From contig NZ_JAPFQI010000018.1 of the NCBI RefSeq assembly GCF_026183895.1, positions 1 to 64,000 of the forward strand: a stretch of DNA of 64,000 bases. The letters are read 5' to 3'. Positions 16,448-25,516 of the stretch are shown here, in pieces. The stretch's first letter is position 1; each line of letters starts with the position of its first letter. Made by a program: the position numbers and the translations under genes. This DNA comes from Sabulicella glaciei. Lineage in GTDB: Bacteria; Pseudomonadota; Alphaproteobacteria; Acetobacterales; Acetobacteraceae. The notes beneath the pieces were generated by a model. The model was not told where the DNA came from. It searched no databases and saw nothing but the letters and a program-made list of their open reading frames with translations.

Positions 16448-18052
16448 TCAGCCCGGCACGCCAGCTGCCCTCAAGGCCGTGATGTAGCGGCCTCGAATCT
16501 TTTGATTCTGCAGAGGGGGTATAACGTCCTCCAGACTGCGATCCTGTGGAGCGATGCTCCGCAAAGCAGCAGCGGCCGCGCGGGCTTCTGCTTCCTGGCC
16601 GGACATCATAAGGGCACCGACCAGTGTGCGACGTCCTGCAAGCCAAGTTGGTGCATGACGCACCGAGCGATCGGCCCAGTGGGCAGCAGCCTCAAGGTCG
16701 CCCGCGACAAGATGCGCAAGTGCGATGCCTGACAGCGTGAAGGCGACCTCGGGATCGTGCGGGCTGAGGCGTACGGCGCGTTCAAAGAGCGGGATCGCCG
16801 TCTCGGGCTGGCACGCATAAACATAAACCCAGGCGCAGCTCAGCAGGACCTGGGCTGAGCCGCGGTTCCGAGCGAGGGCCCGTTCGGCCCCTGCGACGCC
16901 CGCCGCATAGTCGCGGCCGAGATGAGCGACCGTGATTGCCGCGAGCCGAAGAACGCTTGGATCGTCCTGGCCCAGCCAGAGAAGCTCTCTTGCCCAGACG
17001 GCGCCTTCGGCCCACTCCTCGGGCTCGGACCAGCCCTGTGCCTTGCGGACCACGCGGTGACCGGCGCCGTAGGCTTTGGCCAGCGCGAAATCCGGGTCAA
17101 GCGCGACCGCTTGACGAAACAAGGTCAGCGCCGCTTCGCTGTCTTCGCGCGTTAGCCGGTACGCGCGGCTGAGGCCGCGCAGATAAAGATCGTAGGCGTC
17201 GAGGCTCCCGGTTGGTTTGGTGGCGGAGCGTCCGATCTCAGCGGCCTGAAGACTCGGCTCCATCGCCCCTGCCACGGCCTCGGTCACTCGGTCCTGGAGG
17301 GCAAAGATGTCCTCACGTGTGCCATCGAAGCGGTCCGCCCAGACGTGGTGGCCTGTCTCGGTCTCGGACAGCTGGACGCTGATGCGGACATGCTCGCCGG
17401 CCCTGCGGACGCTGCCCTCGAGGACATAGCGCACGCCAAGCTCTTGTCCGACCTGGCGCACGTCCACCGCGCGCCCCTTGTAGGTGAAGGCAGAGTTCCG
17501 GGCGACGACAAAGAACCAGCGCACCCGGCTCAGTGCCGTCGTCAACTCCTCCGTGATGCCATCGGCGAAGTACTCCTGGTCAGGGTCACCGCTCAGGTTG
17601 GTGAAGGGAAGGACAACCAGGGAAGCACGGACCGGCGGGACGAGGGGATTTGGTGTGGCCTCACCCGACGCCTGGCGGTCAAGGGAAGGAGGCTTCTCCG
17701 CCTCTTTGGCCTCTGATGTGCCGCTGGTAACCTGCGTCACCTCGGCCTCAAGAAGGTAACCGCGCTTGGGCATGGTCCGAAGCAATCGCCCATCGTCATG
17801 AAGGGCCCGGCGGATCTCGGCGACGCAGCCCGTGACGTTCTCATCTGCCACGAACACCCCGGGCCAAACGGCGGCGAGCAGCTCCTCGCGCGTGACCAGC
17901 CGGCCTGCGTTCGCCAGGAGATGCCGCAGCACGTCGAAGGTCTTCGGCCGCAGGGCGATCTCCGTGCCGGAGCGGTCGATCAGCGCCCCGCGGCGCGGGT
18001 CGAGGGTGAAGCCCGCGAAGCGGAAGACTGCGGACCCCTTCATCTCACCCAT
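16448..18052 (-). CDS. Winged-helix (OmpR/CadC-type) regulator with TolB-like and TPR regions
   Basis: 534 residues. Residues about 8-105 are a C-terminal-type trans_reg_C winged helix: FAGFTLDPRRGALIDRSGTE, KTFDVLRHLLANAGRLVTRE, and the wing MPKRGYLLEAEV. After a linker, residues about 145-240 resemble the TolB-N/adenylate-cyclase-associated domain (VLPFTNLSGDPDQEYFADGI, YVLEGSVRRAGEHVRISVQL). TPR-like helical repeats fill residues about 270-520. No transmembrane helix is evident, unlike CadC. This architecture is common in alphaproteobacteria as soluble regulators of unknown signal. It is divergent from the DUF1127 gene at 18263, a plausible target, and is next to the bacteriocin-like pair. 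Confidence 0.88.
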   Translation of the reverse strand: MGEMKGSAVFRFAGFTLDPRRGALIDRSGTEIALRPKTFDVLRHLLANAGRLVTREELLAAVWPGVFVADENVTGCVAEIRRALHDDGRLLRTMPKRGYLLEAEVTQVTSGTSEAKEAEKPPSLDRQASGEATPNPLVPPVRASLVVLPFTNLSGDPDQEYFADGITEELTTALSRVRWFFVVARNSAFTYKGRAVDVRQVGQELGVRYVLEGSVRRAGEHVRISVQLSETETGHHVWADRFDGTREDIFALQDRVTEAVAGAMEPSLQAAEIGRSATKPTGSLDAYDLYLRGLSRAYRLTREDSEAALTLFRQAVALDPDFALAKAYGAGHRVVRKAQGWSEPEEWAEGAVWARELLWLGQDDPSVLRLAAITVAHLGRDYAAGVAGAERALARNRGSAQVLLSCAWVYVYACQPETAIPLFERAVRLSPHDPEVAFTLSGIALAHLVAGDLEAAAHWADRSVRHAPTWLAGRRTLVGALMMSGQEAEARAAAAALRSIAPQDRSLEDVIPPLQNQKIRGRYITALRAAGVPG

Positions 18053-18262
18053 GGCCGGCTCTCCCGGACATCTTCCGGCGAACCTAGGCCCAGGAGAGAA
18101 GGGAGCGCAGCAAGATTCTACATCCTTTCCACAAGGCTTCCACCTCCTTCTCAGGACGCGTTAGTGGTCGTCGCCGCATCCTCGGGGCATCGATGCAGGA
18201 CGGCATGGCGGAAAACCCCGGATGGTCTGGGGTGCCGGCCGGGCCTGCAGGGGAGGTCTACG

Positions 18263-18520
18263 ATGTCCGCTTCAGCGCCAATCTATGCCTTTGAGATCCC
18301 TCTCGCCAAGCCAGCCAGCAGGCTGGAAGGCCGCTCGAAAGGCTTCCTCGACCGCTTTGCTGCTTGGCTTCAATCGTTCAAGGCGCCGAGCGAGCGGAAC
18401 GAACTCGCCTATGTGAACGATCGGATGCTCGCCGACATGGGCTATCGGCAAGATGCGCGACCGTACGCCAGCGATCTGCTCATGCAGAACGATGTCGTGC
18501 GGGGGCTGCTCCATCTCTGA
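18263..18520 (+). CDS. DUF1127-like small protein
   Basis: 85 residues. The central part FLDRFAAWLQSFKAPSERNE and LAYVNDRMLADMGYRQD match DUF1127, although the usual LTRADI ending is replaced by a longer tail with DLLMQNDVVRGLLHL. A GGGGAGG ribosome site lies upstream of the ATG. It is divergent from the winged-helix/TPR regulator over 210 bases. Confidence 0.65.
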   Translation: MSASAPIYAFEIPLAKPASRLEGRSKGFLDRFAAWLQSFKAPSERNELAYVNDRMLADMGYRQDARPYASDLLMQNDVVRGLLHL

Positions 18521-18600
18521 AGGAGTGGGGCGTGCTCTTTGCACAGACCCTACTTCGCCCGTGGGGCCAACAGAGTGGATCCAGCGAGGCCACCGCCAGT

Positions 18601-18630
18601 TCTGCCCGAAAACAGTAGTTTTCGGGCAGA
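18601..18630. repeat. Dispersed palindrome, copy 3 (perfect 13-base arms)
   Basis: The arm TCTGCCCGAAAAC and its exact inverted copy flank the spacer AGTA. It lies 24 bases before the first possible start of the serine recombinase gene. It is the longest and most perfect copy in the window. Confidence 0.75.
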
Positions 18631-18653
18631 ATCGTCGGTGTTAGTTTTCCGCG

Positions 18654-19346
18654 GTGCCGCGATGCCCGAAAACCCCTGCCCGAAAAGCATCTGCTCGAAC
18701 CGCCCGCGCGGAGGTGGTCACCCCCGCCTTGTTCGAAGGCTTGCCCGAGGGGCCACGCCTGGTTGGCTATGCCCGAGTATCCACGACCGAGCAGACGGCC
18801 GAGCTGCAGCGCCAGGCGCTGGCCGAAGCCGGCGCAGCGGTGGTGCATGTGGACGAGGGCGTCAGCGGCTCGGTCATGCAGCGGCCTGGCATGGAGGCGG
18901 CGCTTGGCGCGCTGCGGCCCGGCGACACGCTGGGGGTGTGGAAGCTGGACCGCCTCGGCCGCTCCACCGTGGGTGTGCTGCAGCTGCTGCGGGACCTGGA
19001 TGAACGGAAGATCCACTTCCGCAGCCTCACGGAAGGCTTCGACACGCGCACGCCAGCCGGCCGCGCCCTGATGCAGATGGTGGCGGTCTTCGCCGAACTG
19101 GAGCGCAGCACCATCCGCGAGCGCGTCATGGCCGGTCTCGACGCGGCGAAGCGCAACGGACGCATGCTGGGGCGCCGGCCCGCCTTGAAGGCGGCGCAGC
19201 GCGATCACGCCCGCGAGTTGCTCGCCGCCGGCCGCAGCCAGGCTGAGGTGGCGCGGATCCTCGGCGTCGGCCGATCCACTGTGCAGCGTCTGCAGCCCGA
19301 GATCGACGAGGACGAGTTCGGCAAACGACTGGTTGCGCAGAAGTGA
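18654..19346 (+). CDS. Serine recombinase (resolvase/invertase family)
   Basis: Up to 230 residues. The catalytic domain starts with RLVGYARVSTTEQTAELQRQ, whose Ser is the nucleophile. Then follow VWKLDRLGRSTVGVLQLLRD and the conserved helix E region AVFAELERSTIRERVMAGLD. A C-terminal helix-turn-helix reads RSQAEVARILGVGRSTVQRL, as in Tn3-type resolvases and Hin-like invertases. The first 20 residues (GTG 18654) cover the direct half-sites and look non-coding; GTG 18714 is the more likely start, giving about 210 residues. The flanking palindromes resemble recombination or regulatory sites, but a res site is not proven. No transposase accompanies it. Confidence 0.9.
   Translation: MPRCPKTPARKASARTARAEVVTPALFEGLPEGPRLVGYARVSTTEQTAELQRQALAEAGAAVVHVDEGVSGSVMQRPGMEAALGALRPGDTLGVWKLDRLGRSTVGVLQLLRDLDERKIHFRSLTEGFDTRTPAGRALMQMVAVFAELERSTIRERVMAGLDAAKRNGRMLGRRPALKAAQRDHARELLAAGRSQAEVARILGVGRSTVQRLQPEIDEDEFGKRLVAQK
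18662..18690 (+). repeat. Tandem direct half-sites of the palindrome arm
   Basis: TGCCCGAAAA occurs twice in direct orientation, at 18664 and 18678, with 14 bases between starts. It lies within the N-terminal, possibly non-coding, part of the recombinase frame. Confidence 0.55.
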
Positions 19347-19482
19347 ACGGTTCCCCAAGGCGTGCTTACGGTTGGGACGACCGGCCCGAAGACCTGCCAC
19401 CAGATGGCCTCGACATCCTTGCGGGGTCGATCAGCGCAGCAGTGGCTGATGATCGGGCACGGGGCATGCTGGGGGACCTAGC

Positions 19483-19926
19483 TTATTCGGCAAGCGCCAA
19501 AAGAGGCCCTGGAGGGTTGCCCTCGAAGCATCTCGCGTTCGACGGCATCGAAACCCAGTCCTGGGCGCTGCGGGTCCAGACGTGAACAGAGGGCGACAGT
19601 CCAGCAACATCGTCCATCGTGCCCACCCGCACCGTCTGGTACAGGTTCGGCGTGGTCCCGCGCGCCATGCCGAGCAAGGGGGTGCCGCAATCGGCACAGA
19701 ACCAGTGCTCCAAGACACGTCCCTGGTCGTTGGTTCGTCTTTGCGGCGTCGGGTGTCCGTTCGTGATGCGAAAGGCTTGGTCGCGGACGATCAGGGAAAC
19801 GACCACGGCCGCGCCACTGCGCCGCTGGCAGTCCTTGCAGTGGCAAGCAAAGATCAGCTTTGGCGGCTCGTCCACGACATAGCGGATCGCCCCGCATTGG
19901 CACCCGCCTTCACGAGGAAAGGTCAT
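19483..19926 (-). CDS. GFA-family protein (glutathione-dependent formaldehyde-activating enzyme-like)
   Basis: 147 residues with the full GFA zinc-site set: GGCQCGAIRY, FACHCKDCQRRSG and WFCADCGTPLLG. Genuine Gfa condenses formaldehyde with glutathione, but most family members have no known substrate. The length suits the family. It converges with the serine recombinase; the 130 bases between them hold an open frame that I do not consider real. Confidence 0.9.
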   Translation of the reverse strand: MTFPREGGCQCGAIRYVVDEPPKLIFACHCKDCQRRSGAAVVVSLIVRDQAFRITNGHPTPQRRTNDQGRVLEHWFCADCGTPLLGMARGTTPNLYQTVRVGTMDDVAGLSPSVHVWTRSAQDWVSMPSNARCFEGNPPGPLLALAE

Positions 19927-20065
19927 TGTGGGAAGCCTCTTGGTCGTGCCGTGATCCTACCTCTCGCGGCAAACCCGGTCTTCTAAAACGCCGCATGCCC
20001 AATGCCACTGACCTACGTCGGAGCCGACGATTGATGACGGTCCAGTCGTTCGACGAGGCTGAGCC

Positions 20066-20530
20066 ATGATTCCAGCCGACGAATGCGAGTGGGAAAGCCG
20101 TTGTGCGTGGATCGCCGCGTTGGTGCCGGCTCTGAGGCGAGCGCCCCAGGCCTTGCCGATCGGCTGGCTGGGTCTCGTCGAGGACGCCGCGGAGCAGTTG
20201 GCGGCTGCGGGTCTCGGGGACGTCCTGTCGCACGCGCATCTGCGGGAGAAGTTCGGTGGCATCGATGTGGCCGCGAAGCCGGCGCCGGAGGCGAACCCGC
20301 TGTGCGTCAAGGCGGCCCAGGCGATCCTGGCCCAGCTGTCGGACGCGTCCCGGCGAACCTGTGCGCGCCATGGCACGCCCGATGGCCGGCTTCGCACCCT
20401 GGGGACATGGAAAGTCACGCGGGGCGAGCGGGCCTGGGCCGAGGCCCAGGCGCATGGCCGCTCGACTTGCACCCCTTCGCCAGGCCCGCTGAAAGCGGCC
20501 GTCCGGGGACCGCAAGGAACTGAGCCGTGA
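20066..20530 (+). CDS. Hypothetical protein
   Basis: 154 residues, mostly helical by composition, with AAALVPALRRAPQALPIGWL-like and SHAHLREKFGGIDVAA segments. No domain is recognised. Its stop overlaps the next start (GTGA), suggesting coupling. The Arg-rich end (SRRTCARHGTPDGRLRTLG) could bind nucleic acid, but that is a guess. It sits at the edge of the decayed mobile region. Confidence 0.5.
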   Translation: MIPADECEWESRCAWIAALVPALRRAPQALPIGWLGLVEDAAEQLAAAGLGDVLSHAHLREKFGGIDVAAKPAPEANPLCVKAAQAILAQLSDASRRTCARHGTPDGRLRTLGTWKVTRGERAWAEAQAHGRSTCTPSPGPLKAAVRGPQGTEP

Positions 20531-20742
20531 AGGCCATGTCCTGCGCCATGCTGCGCCGCATCAAGGAACTCTGCCGCGAGGCCGGCGTCGAGCCGGAAGG
20601 CCTATGGCTGATCCAGGCCGGTCACGCGGTGATGCAAGATTATTCCTTCAGGACCTCCAGCGACCCGTCGGCCCGCTGTCGCACCAGGCGGCCCTTCTCG
20701 TCGATGCCTGAGGCGCCCGTCCGCTGCCCGATCGTGGCATAG
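20527..20742 (+). CDS. Hypothetical small protein, probably truncated
   Basis: The GTG start overlaps the previous stop by four bases. The first 40 residues (SCAMLRRIKELCREAGVEPE, GLWLIQAGHAVMQDYSF) look coding. From about 20640 the frame runs antisense to the better-supported gene 20640-20885 and loses coding character, so the 3' end was probably replaced. Confidence 0.35.
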   Translation: MKAMSCAMLRRIKELCREAGVEPEGLWLIQAGHAVMQDYSFRTSSDPSARCRTRRPFSSMPEAPVRCPIVA

Positions 20743-20885
20743 AAGGCGCGGATGTCCGGGCCTGGGTTGCGGAAGTTCTCGCGCATTCGGGTCAGCGCCT
20801 CGGCCCGCTCCGCCTCGGTGAGGCGGTCAAAGGGCACGTGGTCGTCCGGGGCAGCTGGGTCAATGGCCTCGGGCGGGTTCCTCAT
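20640..20885 (-). CDS. Hypothetical small protein
   Basis: 81 residues beginning MRNPPEAIDPAAPDDHVPF, then a charged helix LTEAERAEALTRMRENFRNP and a C-terminus GIDEKGRLVRQRADGSLEVL. Composition and codon use look real. It is divergent from the DUF433 gene, 41 bases away. No domain is recognised. Confidence 0.55.
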   Translation of the reverse strand: MRNPPEAIDPAAPDDHVPFDRLTEAERAEALTRMRENFRNPGPDIRAFYATIGQRTGASGIDEKGRLVRQRADGSLEVLKE

Positions 20886-20926
20886 GGCGGCGGTCCTGCT
20901 CGGCTGACGCGCTATCATACAGGTGT

Positions 20927-21253
20927 TTGAGGCGATGGAGGCCAGAAGTGGCGCAAGGCGATCCGCGGCCTGCGGTGGTGATCGATACTGGGATCCTGGG
21001 CGGGCGCGAGCCCGTACTGCGGGGCACGCGCGTGCCGGCGCGCGATGTCGCGGCTGCGGTGCGGCACGGCCTGCCGATGGAGGAGATCCTGCAGGACTAT
21101 CCGAGCCTGACCGCCGAGATGGTCGAAGAGGCCGTGCGCTATGTCGCGGCGGAGCCGCTGCGCGATCGGCCGCAAGCGCCCTCGGCCGCTGTCCCTGCGG
21201 GCGGGCGATTGGTGCGCCGCGGATTTGTGCCGCACGCCCGAGACGACGGCTGA
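20927..21253 (+). CDS. DUF433-domain protein (VapB-like antitoxin family)
   Basis: Up to 108 residues from a TTG; GTG at 20948 would give 101. The DUF433 core is GILGGREPVLRGTRVPARDV and AAAVRHGLPMEEILQDYPSL, followed by TAEMVEEAVRYVAAEPL. DUF433 proteins often pair with DUF5615/PIN-like toxins encoded immediately downstream. Here the next 70 bases hold no toxin, and the sequence enters a broken exonuclease gene. The 30-residue tail is longer than usual. It may be an orphan antitoxin. Confidence 0.75.
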   Translation: MRRWRPEVAQGDPRPAVVIDTGILGGREPVLRGTRVPARDVAAAVRHGLPMEEILQDYPSLTAEMVEEAVRYVAAEPLRDRPQAPSAAVPAGGRLVRRGFVPHARDDG

Positions 21254-21326
21254 TTGGCATCGACGGCAGGAAGCACGGAGCCCAGACGGCTCGCATCGAA
21301 AAGACGAGCCCATGTGAGAACCGGCC

Positions 21327-21960
21327 ATGTCGGGCGTTTCAACGGCACCGCTCTGTTTCATCGACCTGGAGGCGACCTCGCTGTCCGAAGCCAGCGTGCC
21401 GATCGAACTGGGATGAGCGGCGGACACCGGTGAGACGGGGAGTTGCTTGATCCGGCCGGCGCCAGGGTGGGCGGATTGGGACGAGCAATCCGCAGCGGTG
21501 CACGGGATCCGGCGCGAAGAACTGAAGGATGGCCTCTCCGTTGCGGAGGTGGGCGCGCTCCTGCGCCGCCTCGCGCGGCGCCACACCCTCCTGTCGGACG
21601 CGCCGCTCATGGACGGCCAATGGATCGCGCGGCTCTTCGAAGCCGAAGCGCCGGAGGGTGTCATGCCGCAGCGTGGTCCCCGGCTGCTCGATGCGGCCGA
21701 GGCCGCCTGGACGGAGACCAGCCGCCTGTTGTCGCTGGACCCGCAATCCTTCGCGCCCGGGGAAGCGGAACGGTTACGGCAGCAACTCATCGCCGGCCGC
21801 ATCTGGCGGCTCCGCGACGACGACAGCGTCCGGCACCGCGCGCTGCCAGGCGCCCAGCGGCTGCTGCGCGCGCATCAATGGGTCGCCGGCCGGGTGCGCG
21901 CCATCATGCAAGAGCGGGCCAATTCACAGGGCCGAGCCGGGCGAACAGCCTCCGATGTCC
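21327..21960 (+). pseudogene. DEDDh-type exonuclease gene with in-frame TGA
   Basis: From ATG 21327 the frame reads APLCFIDLEATSLSEASVPI, the Exo I motif with the catalytic Asp and Glu, then meets TGA at 21414-21416. It continues in the same frame with ADWDEQSAAVHGIRREELKD, LLRRLARRHTLLSDAPLMDG and FAPGEAERLRQQLIAG. The HxAxxD Exo III region is not clearly recognisable. Read-through is conceivable, but a nonsense mutation (possibly TGG to TGA) is simpler. The end near 21960 runs into a convergent relaxase remnant. Confidence 0.65.
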
Positions 21961-21989
21961 ACGTCGTACTCGCTTATGGCACCGCCTTC

Positions 21990-24087
21990 TCACAGTTCGG
22001 CGACGAGATCCGGGCGGAAGGCGAGATTGGGTTCGTGGCCCACATAGCCGCGCGGATTTGCGACAAGGCGTGTGCGGCCGATCCGGCCGCCCCCGTCCAG
22101 CTTCACCCGGAAGGTCGGCCCGTCCTTGCCTTGCTCGATGGCCGTCACCGTCCCGTGGGCACCGTTGCTTACCCCGGCCTCGGCGAGCCCCTTGGCGACG
22201 TTCGCGACCTTTGCGCCGTTGCGGTCATTCTGGCCGAACACCATCCGGTCACCCACCGTCCAGGGCTTGCCCCCCCACCGTCACCGCCGGGCCGGACAAC
22301 TCACCGCATATCACCCGCCGGTCGCGCATCGCCTTGTTCAGCAGCCCGACATGGGCGCGGGTGTAGGCCAGGGCGATGGTCGAGCAGCCGGGGTTGGCCT
22401 TCCTCTTCTCCCACCACCGGTCCACGAGCAGCTTCACCGCGGCGTCGGTGTCGTCGCCAAACCCGACCCGGCCTCGCCTGTCATAGGCGAGCAGCGCGGG
22501 CATCACTTCGCCCTGGGCCAGCTGCTCGGAGGCCTTGCGCATCCAGTCGGGGTTGGCCGGATCGCTTGCATCGGGTCGCTGACGGCGGATGTTTTCCATC
22601 CGCGCTGCCATTCGCCAACTGCTCGCGCAGCACCTGGATAGTGTCGTCGGCGTGGAACAGGGCGGCGAGCGTCCGCCCTGTGGGGATGCCCGCCTCGCGC
22701 GCCAGTCCATCGGCTGCCTTGCCGGTGGGAGCCAAGCCCAGGACCCGGTGCCCCGAGGCGTACCATTCGAAAGCCTGGCATAGGCACCGCCCGAGCCCAT
22801 GGCTGCTTCCAGCCGCGCACCGTCCACGCCGTGATGACCCTTCGTCGCCGCGAGCCGGGCCGCGTGCTCGAACATCGCTCGTTCGGTGGCGAGATACTCT
22901 TTGAGGGCGTACCGCGGCGTGCTGTCCGGCTCCGCGCCCACCGCTTCGACCAGGGGCGAAGCCAGGAGACGTTCGCTCGCGGCCAGAAAGGACACCTCTT
23001 CCCCCTGGGTGCGCTTCCACAGCTCGGCCAGGAGATCGCGTTCGGTGAAGGTGGCCCGCTGACGGGCGACCTCGCGGATGATGATCTCGGGGTCTTCCAG
23101 CACCGCTTCCGCGTTGGCGGCCCAGACCTCGGCGTTGTGCTTCTGCGCTTCCGAAGCCTGACCCGCCAGGGCCATGGCCCGCGACCAGTAGCCCTCATGG
23201 ACCGTGGGCCGCAGCGCCACCCCGGCATCCTCATAGGAGCGCCAGTCGCAGCGGGTCTCAAGTCCGGCCTTCACCATGGCCACGTTCGCCGCCTCGACAA
23301 AGGAGCGCCGGCTTTCGCGCAAGCCGTCTTCGGTGGTGATGCCCCGGTCCTTGCTATCCGCCCAAGTGCCATCCGGCTGGAGCGCACGTCGGGTGACGCG
23401 GACATGTAGGTGGGGATTGCCCACCGTCCAACGGATGGCGAAGTCGGCGACATAGCCGTGCCGCACGAAGCGCTCCTCCAGCCAAGCCTCGGCCAGTTCG
23501 CGCTGCTGGTCCTCTGTCAGGTCGCGGGGCAGGGCAATGATGAAGCGTAACGCCGTCCGCGCCGTCTCCGTGTGGTGCTGCGCCGGAGGCACCGCTTGCC
23601 AGCGCAGGAGGCGCTCGCCTGTCTCGTCAGTCAGCACATCCTGGGTGAGGACGAGCCCCGCGTGGCCGGGAGGAAAGAAGGGACGGACCTGCTCGCGCAT
23701 GATCCGGCTGACCAAGGTTGATTCCTCCTTGGCCGTCAGCCCATCGGGAAGCACCACCTCACCCGCTAAGGGCCGGTCAGGATGGGCCGCCATGAAACTC
23801 CGAGCCTGGCCTTCGGCGCGGGCGAAGTGGCGCGTAGCCCACTCGTCTTCCGCTGCCTCGGCAGAGTTCCAAAGCGCAGCGCGATCCGTCGCCTGGGGCA
23901 GGTGATCGCAGCCCTTTGGCACCATGATGGATGCGCAAACAATGTCGGGCTTGTCGTAGCTGTAAGTGCGTCCAGTGCGCGCACAGGTCAGCGTTTCGCC
24001 GCTGTCATACGCCCCCATCGCCATCGCGGATGCACCGCCGCTGCGACTGATATGGCTCATCCGGAAGTGCAACGTGCGCATCGCCAA
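21990..24087 (-). pseudogene. MobA/TraA-type conjugative relaxase-helicase, frameshifted and internally deleted
   Basis: The N-terminal relaxase is intact for about 300 residues: LHFRMSHISRSGGASAMAMG, then the metal-binding region RWTVGNPHLHVRVTRRAL with its His pair. TraA-like helicase sequence follows but changes frame near 22800 (HRVLGLAPTGKAADGLAREA in a second frame) and returns near 22620. The Walker A segment expected before APTGKAADG is missing, so helicase activity is lost. The last part, 22256-21990, reads MGDRMVFGQNDRNGAK in a further frame. It is the ruin of a Ti-type or MobL-type transfer gene. Confidence 0.75.
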
Positions 24088-24179
24088 GCCCCCTCATCCC
24101 GCGTGCAAGGGCACACGAGCGCTCACCCCAATTCGCGGCTACCTATCCCCCGATTTTCGCTGCGCAAGGGCGAGAAGAA

Positions 24180-24212
24180 GCACAATCGCGCGTAATTGCG
24201 CACACTGAGTTT
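24180..24212. other. Candidate oriT nick region between traA and traD remnants
   Basis: The core TAATTGCGCAC (24193-24203) recalls the nic region of Ti-type and IncQ-type oriT, remembered as GGGCGCAATTA or TAAGTGCGCCCT. It lies in the spacer between divergent traA-like and traD-like genes, where Ti plasmids keep oriT. Similarity is from memory and short, so this is a hypothesis. Confidence 0.3.
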
Positions 24213-24304
24213 CCATCCCCCTTTTCCCTCTCGATCGTGCCGTGCCCCTGTCCGGAAGGCGAGGCGGGGATAGATGCCTCGGGTCACCGCATGGGGAGCA
24301 AGCC

Positions 24305-24580
24305 GTGAGTGAGATGGCTTCGCTTCTGATCGCGGCCGAGGCGCTTTCGGTGGACACGGACGTGATGCTGGGCGGTGTTTTAGAGGTCGTGTCTCAGGCC
24401 CGGGTTGGCGGCGAAAAGGTGGAGGCCTGGCGTGGTGCCGGGCGCCGATTTCGGACTGGCCGGACCGTGGGACCCCGGCGTTCTCGCCGAAAAAAATCGG
24501 GCGATGCGCCAGTTGCTGCGGCAGATGCTCCGTCTCAGGGACCCACGGATGCACCTGACGCGCTCAAAGGTGAGGCGTGA
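24305..24580 (+). CDS. TraD-like conjugal transfer protein (small)
   Basis: 91 residues from a GTG with GGGGAG upstream. The N-terminal MASLLIAAEALSVDTDVMLG and the following VEAWRGAGRRFRTGR match, in layout, the small TraD proteins of Ti-type systems (a LVxATGADAL-like start and an EAWRxRGxAFF-like stretch). The tail is low complexity. It is divergent from the relaxase gene, as expected. No traC precedes it. It is likely a residual piece of a transfer region. Confidence 0.4.
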   Translation: MSEMASLLIAAEALSVDTDVMLGGVLEVVSQARVGGEKVEAWRGAGRRFRTGRTVGPRRSRRKKSGDAPVAAADAPSQGPTDAPDALKGEA

Positions 24581-24901
24581 TGGCGCAGCCTTGCGCCGGA
24601 AACGAGCCGGGGAGGAGCAAGTATGAGTCAAAGAACGGATAAAACGGGGTCGTGAGCCCACATGTGCCGCATCCCTGTCTCATCTTTGCTGCAAGCCTGC
24701 GTCGGGAAAAGAGAACAAACGCATGAGTGGGCCGGGACGGCTCAAACGAGTGCATCCTTGGCGCAGCGATGCGGCAGGGATGTGGTGATTTTGAGAAGCC
24801 GACTTCGACCGTTTCGGTGGTTGGGCGAACCAAGACAGGGAGACAAGGGTATGAATGCGATCAGCTGATGGGACGGCCGTCCCGTGGTGAGGCAAGCAAC
24901 G
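24581..24901. other. Non-coding spacer
   Basis: A 73-residue frame (24405-24626, RQLLRQMLRLRDPRMHL) overlaps its first part and might be a displaced TraD end. Otherwise I see nothing recognisable. Confidence 0.3.
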
Positions 24902-25506
24902 ATGATCGAGGCCCCAGCTGGGGATGAAGGGGTGATGATGAGCCGCCTGGATGGAGCCGAGGAAGTCGTGGTGTTCGACACCGAGACCACCGGCACGTCC
25001 CAGCATGACCGGGTGGTGTCGCTGGGCATGCTGCGTCTTTCACCCGAGCTGGAACTGATCGACAGCCTGCATCTGGTCTTCAACCCGGGCCGGCCGAACA
25101 ACCCCTTCGCCCAGTCGGTCCATGGACTGACCGACGCCTATCTACGTCGGCAGGACCCGTTTGAGCGTCATGCCGAGAGCATCCTGGCTTTCAGCCGGGT
25201 GCGGTGCTGGTGGCGCACAACCTGTCCTTCGATCTTCGGATGAGAGGCCAGGAGTTCGGGCGCCTCGGGGTTGGCGGCTTCGACGCGTCAGCGCCGCGGT
25301 GCTGCACCGTCCATGGCTGGCGGAAGCGGTACCCGGGCAAGCGGGGCAAGCTCGATCTGGTCCTCGCCGAGATCGGGCTGAGCCGGGATGGTCACATTCA
25401 CGGCGCCTACGAGGATGCCGTTCTGGCCGCGCAGGTGCTACGCCACCTCCACGACCGGCCGTGCTTCGGGGCGATGCGTTTCATCCCTTCCAGCAGTGAG
25501 CGATAG
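24902..25506 (+). pseudogene. DEDDh 3'-5' exonuclease (DNA polymerase III epsilon-like), frameshifted
   Basis: The first frame gives EVVVFDTETTGTSQHDRVVS (Exo I: Asp and Glu) and HGLTDAYLRRQDPFERHAES. Near 25200 the frame shifts and continues as LVAHNLSFDLRMRGQEFGRL (Exo II Asp) and HGAYEDAVLAAQVLRHLHDR (Exo III His and Asp). All catalytic residues therefore survive across a single frameshift of one net base. This may be a recent mutation or a sequencing error. It resembles the intact exonuclease at 58637-60175 and the broken one at 21327. RNase T/DnaQ-like activity would be expected if repaired. Confidence 0.75.
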
Positions 25507-25516
25507 GGGAGGGGCC

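Noticed and set aside
18601-18630. Reading the palindrome before the recombinase as an intrinsic terminator of the DUF1127 gene
   Set aside because: The stem is stable but neither strand has a T-run after it, and the same element recurs in unrelated contexts.
19343-19585. 80-residue frame after the serine recombinase
   Set aside because: Its second half is antisense to the GFA gene, whose Cys motifs are unmistakable; no ribosome site and no family resemblance.
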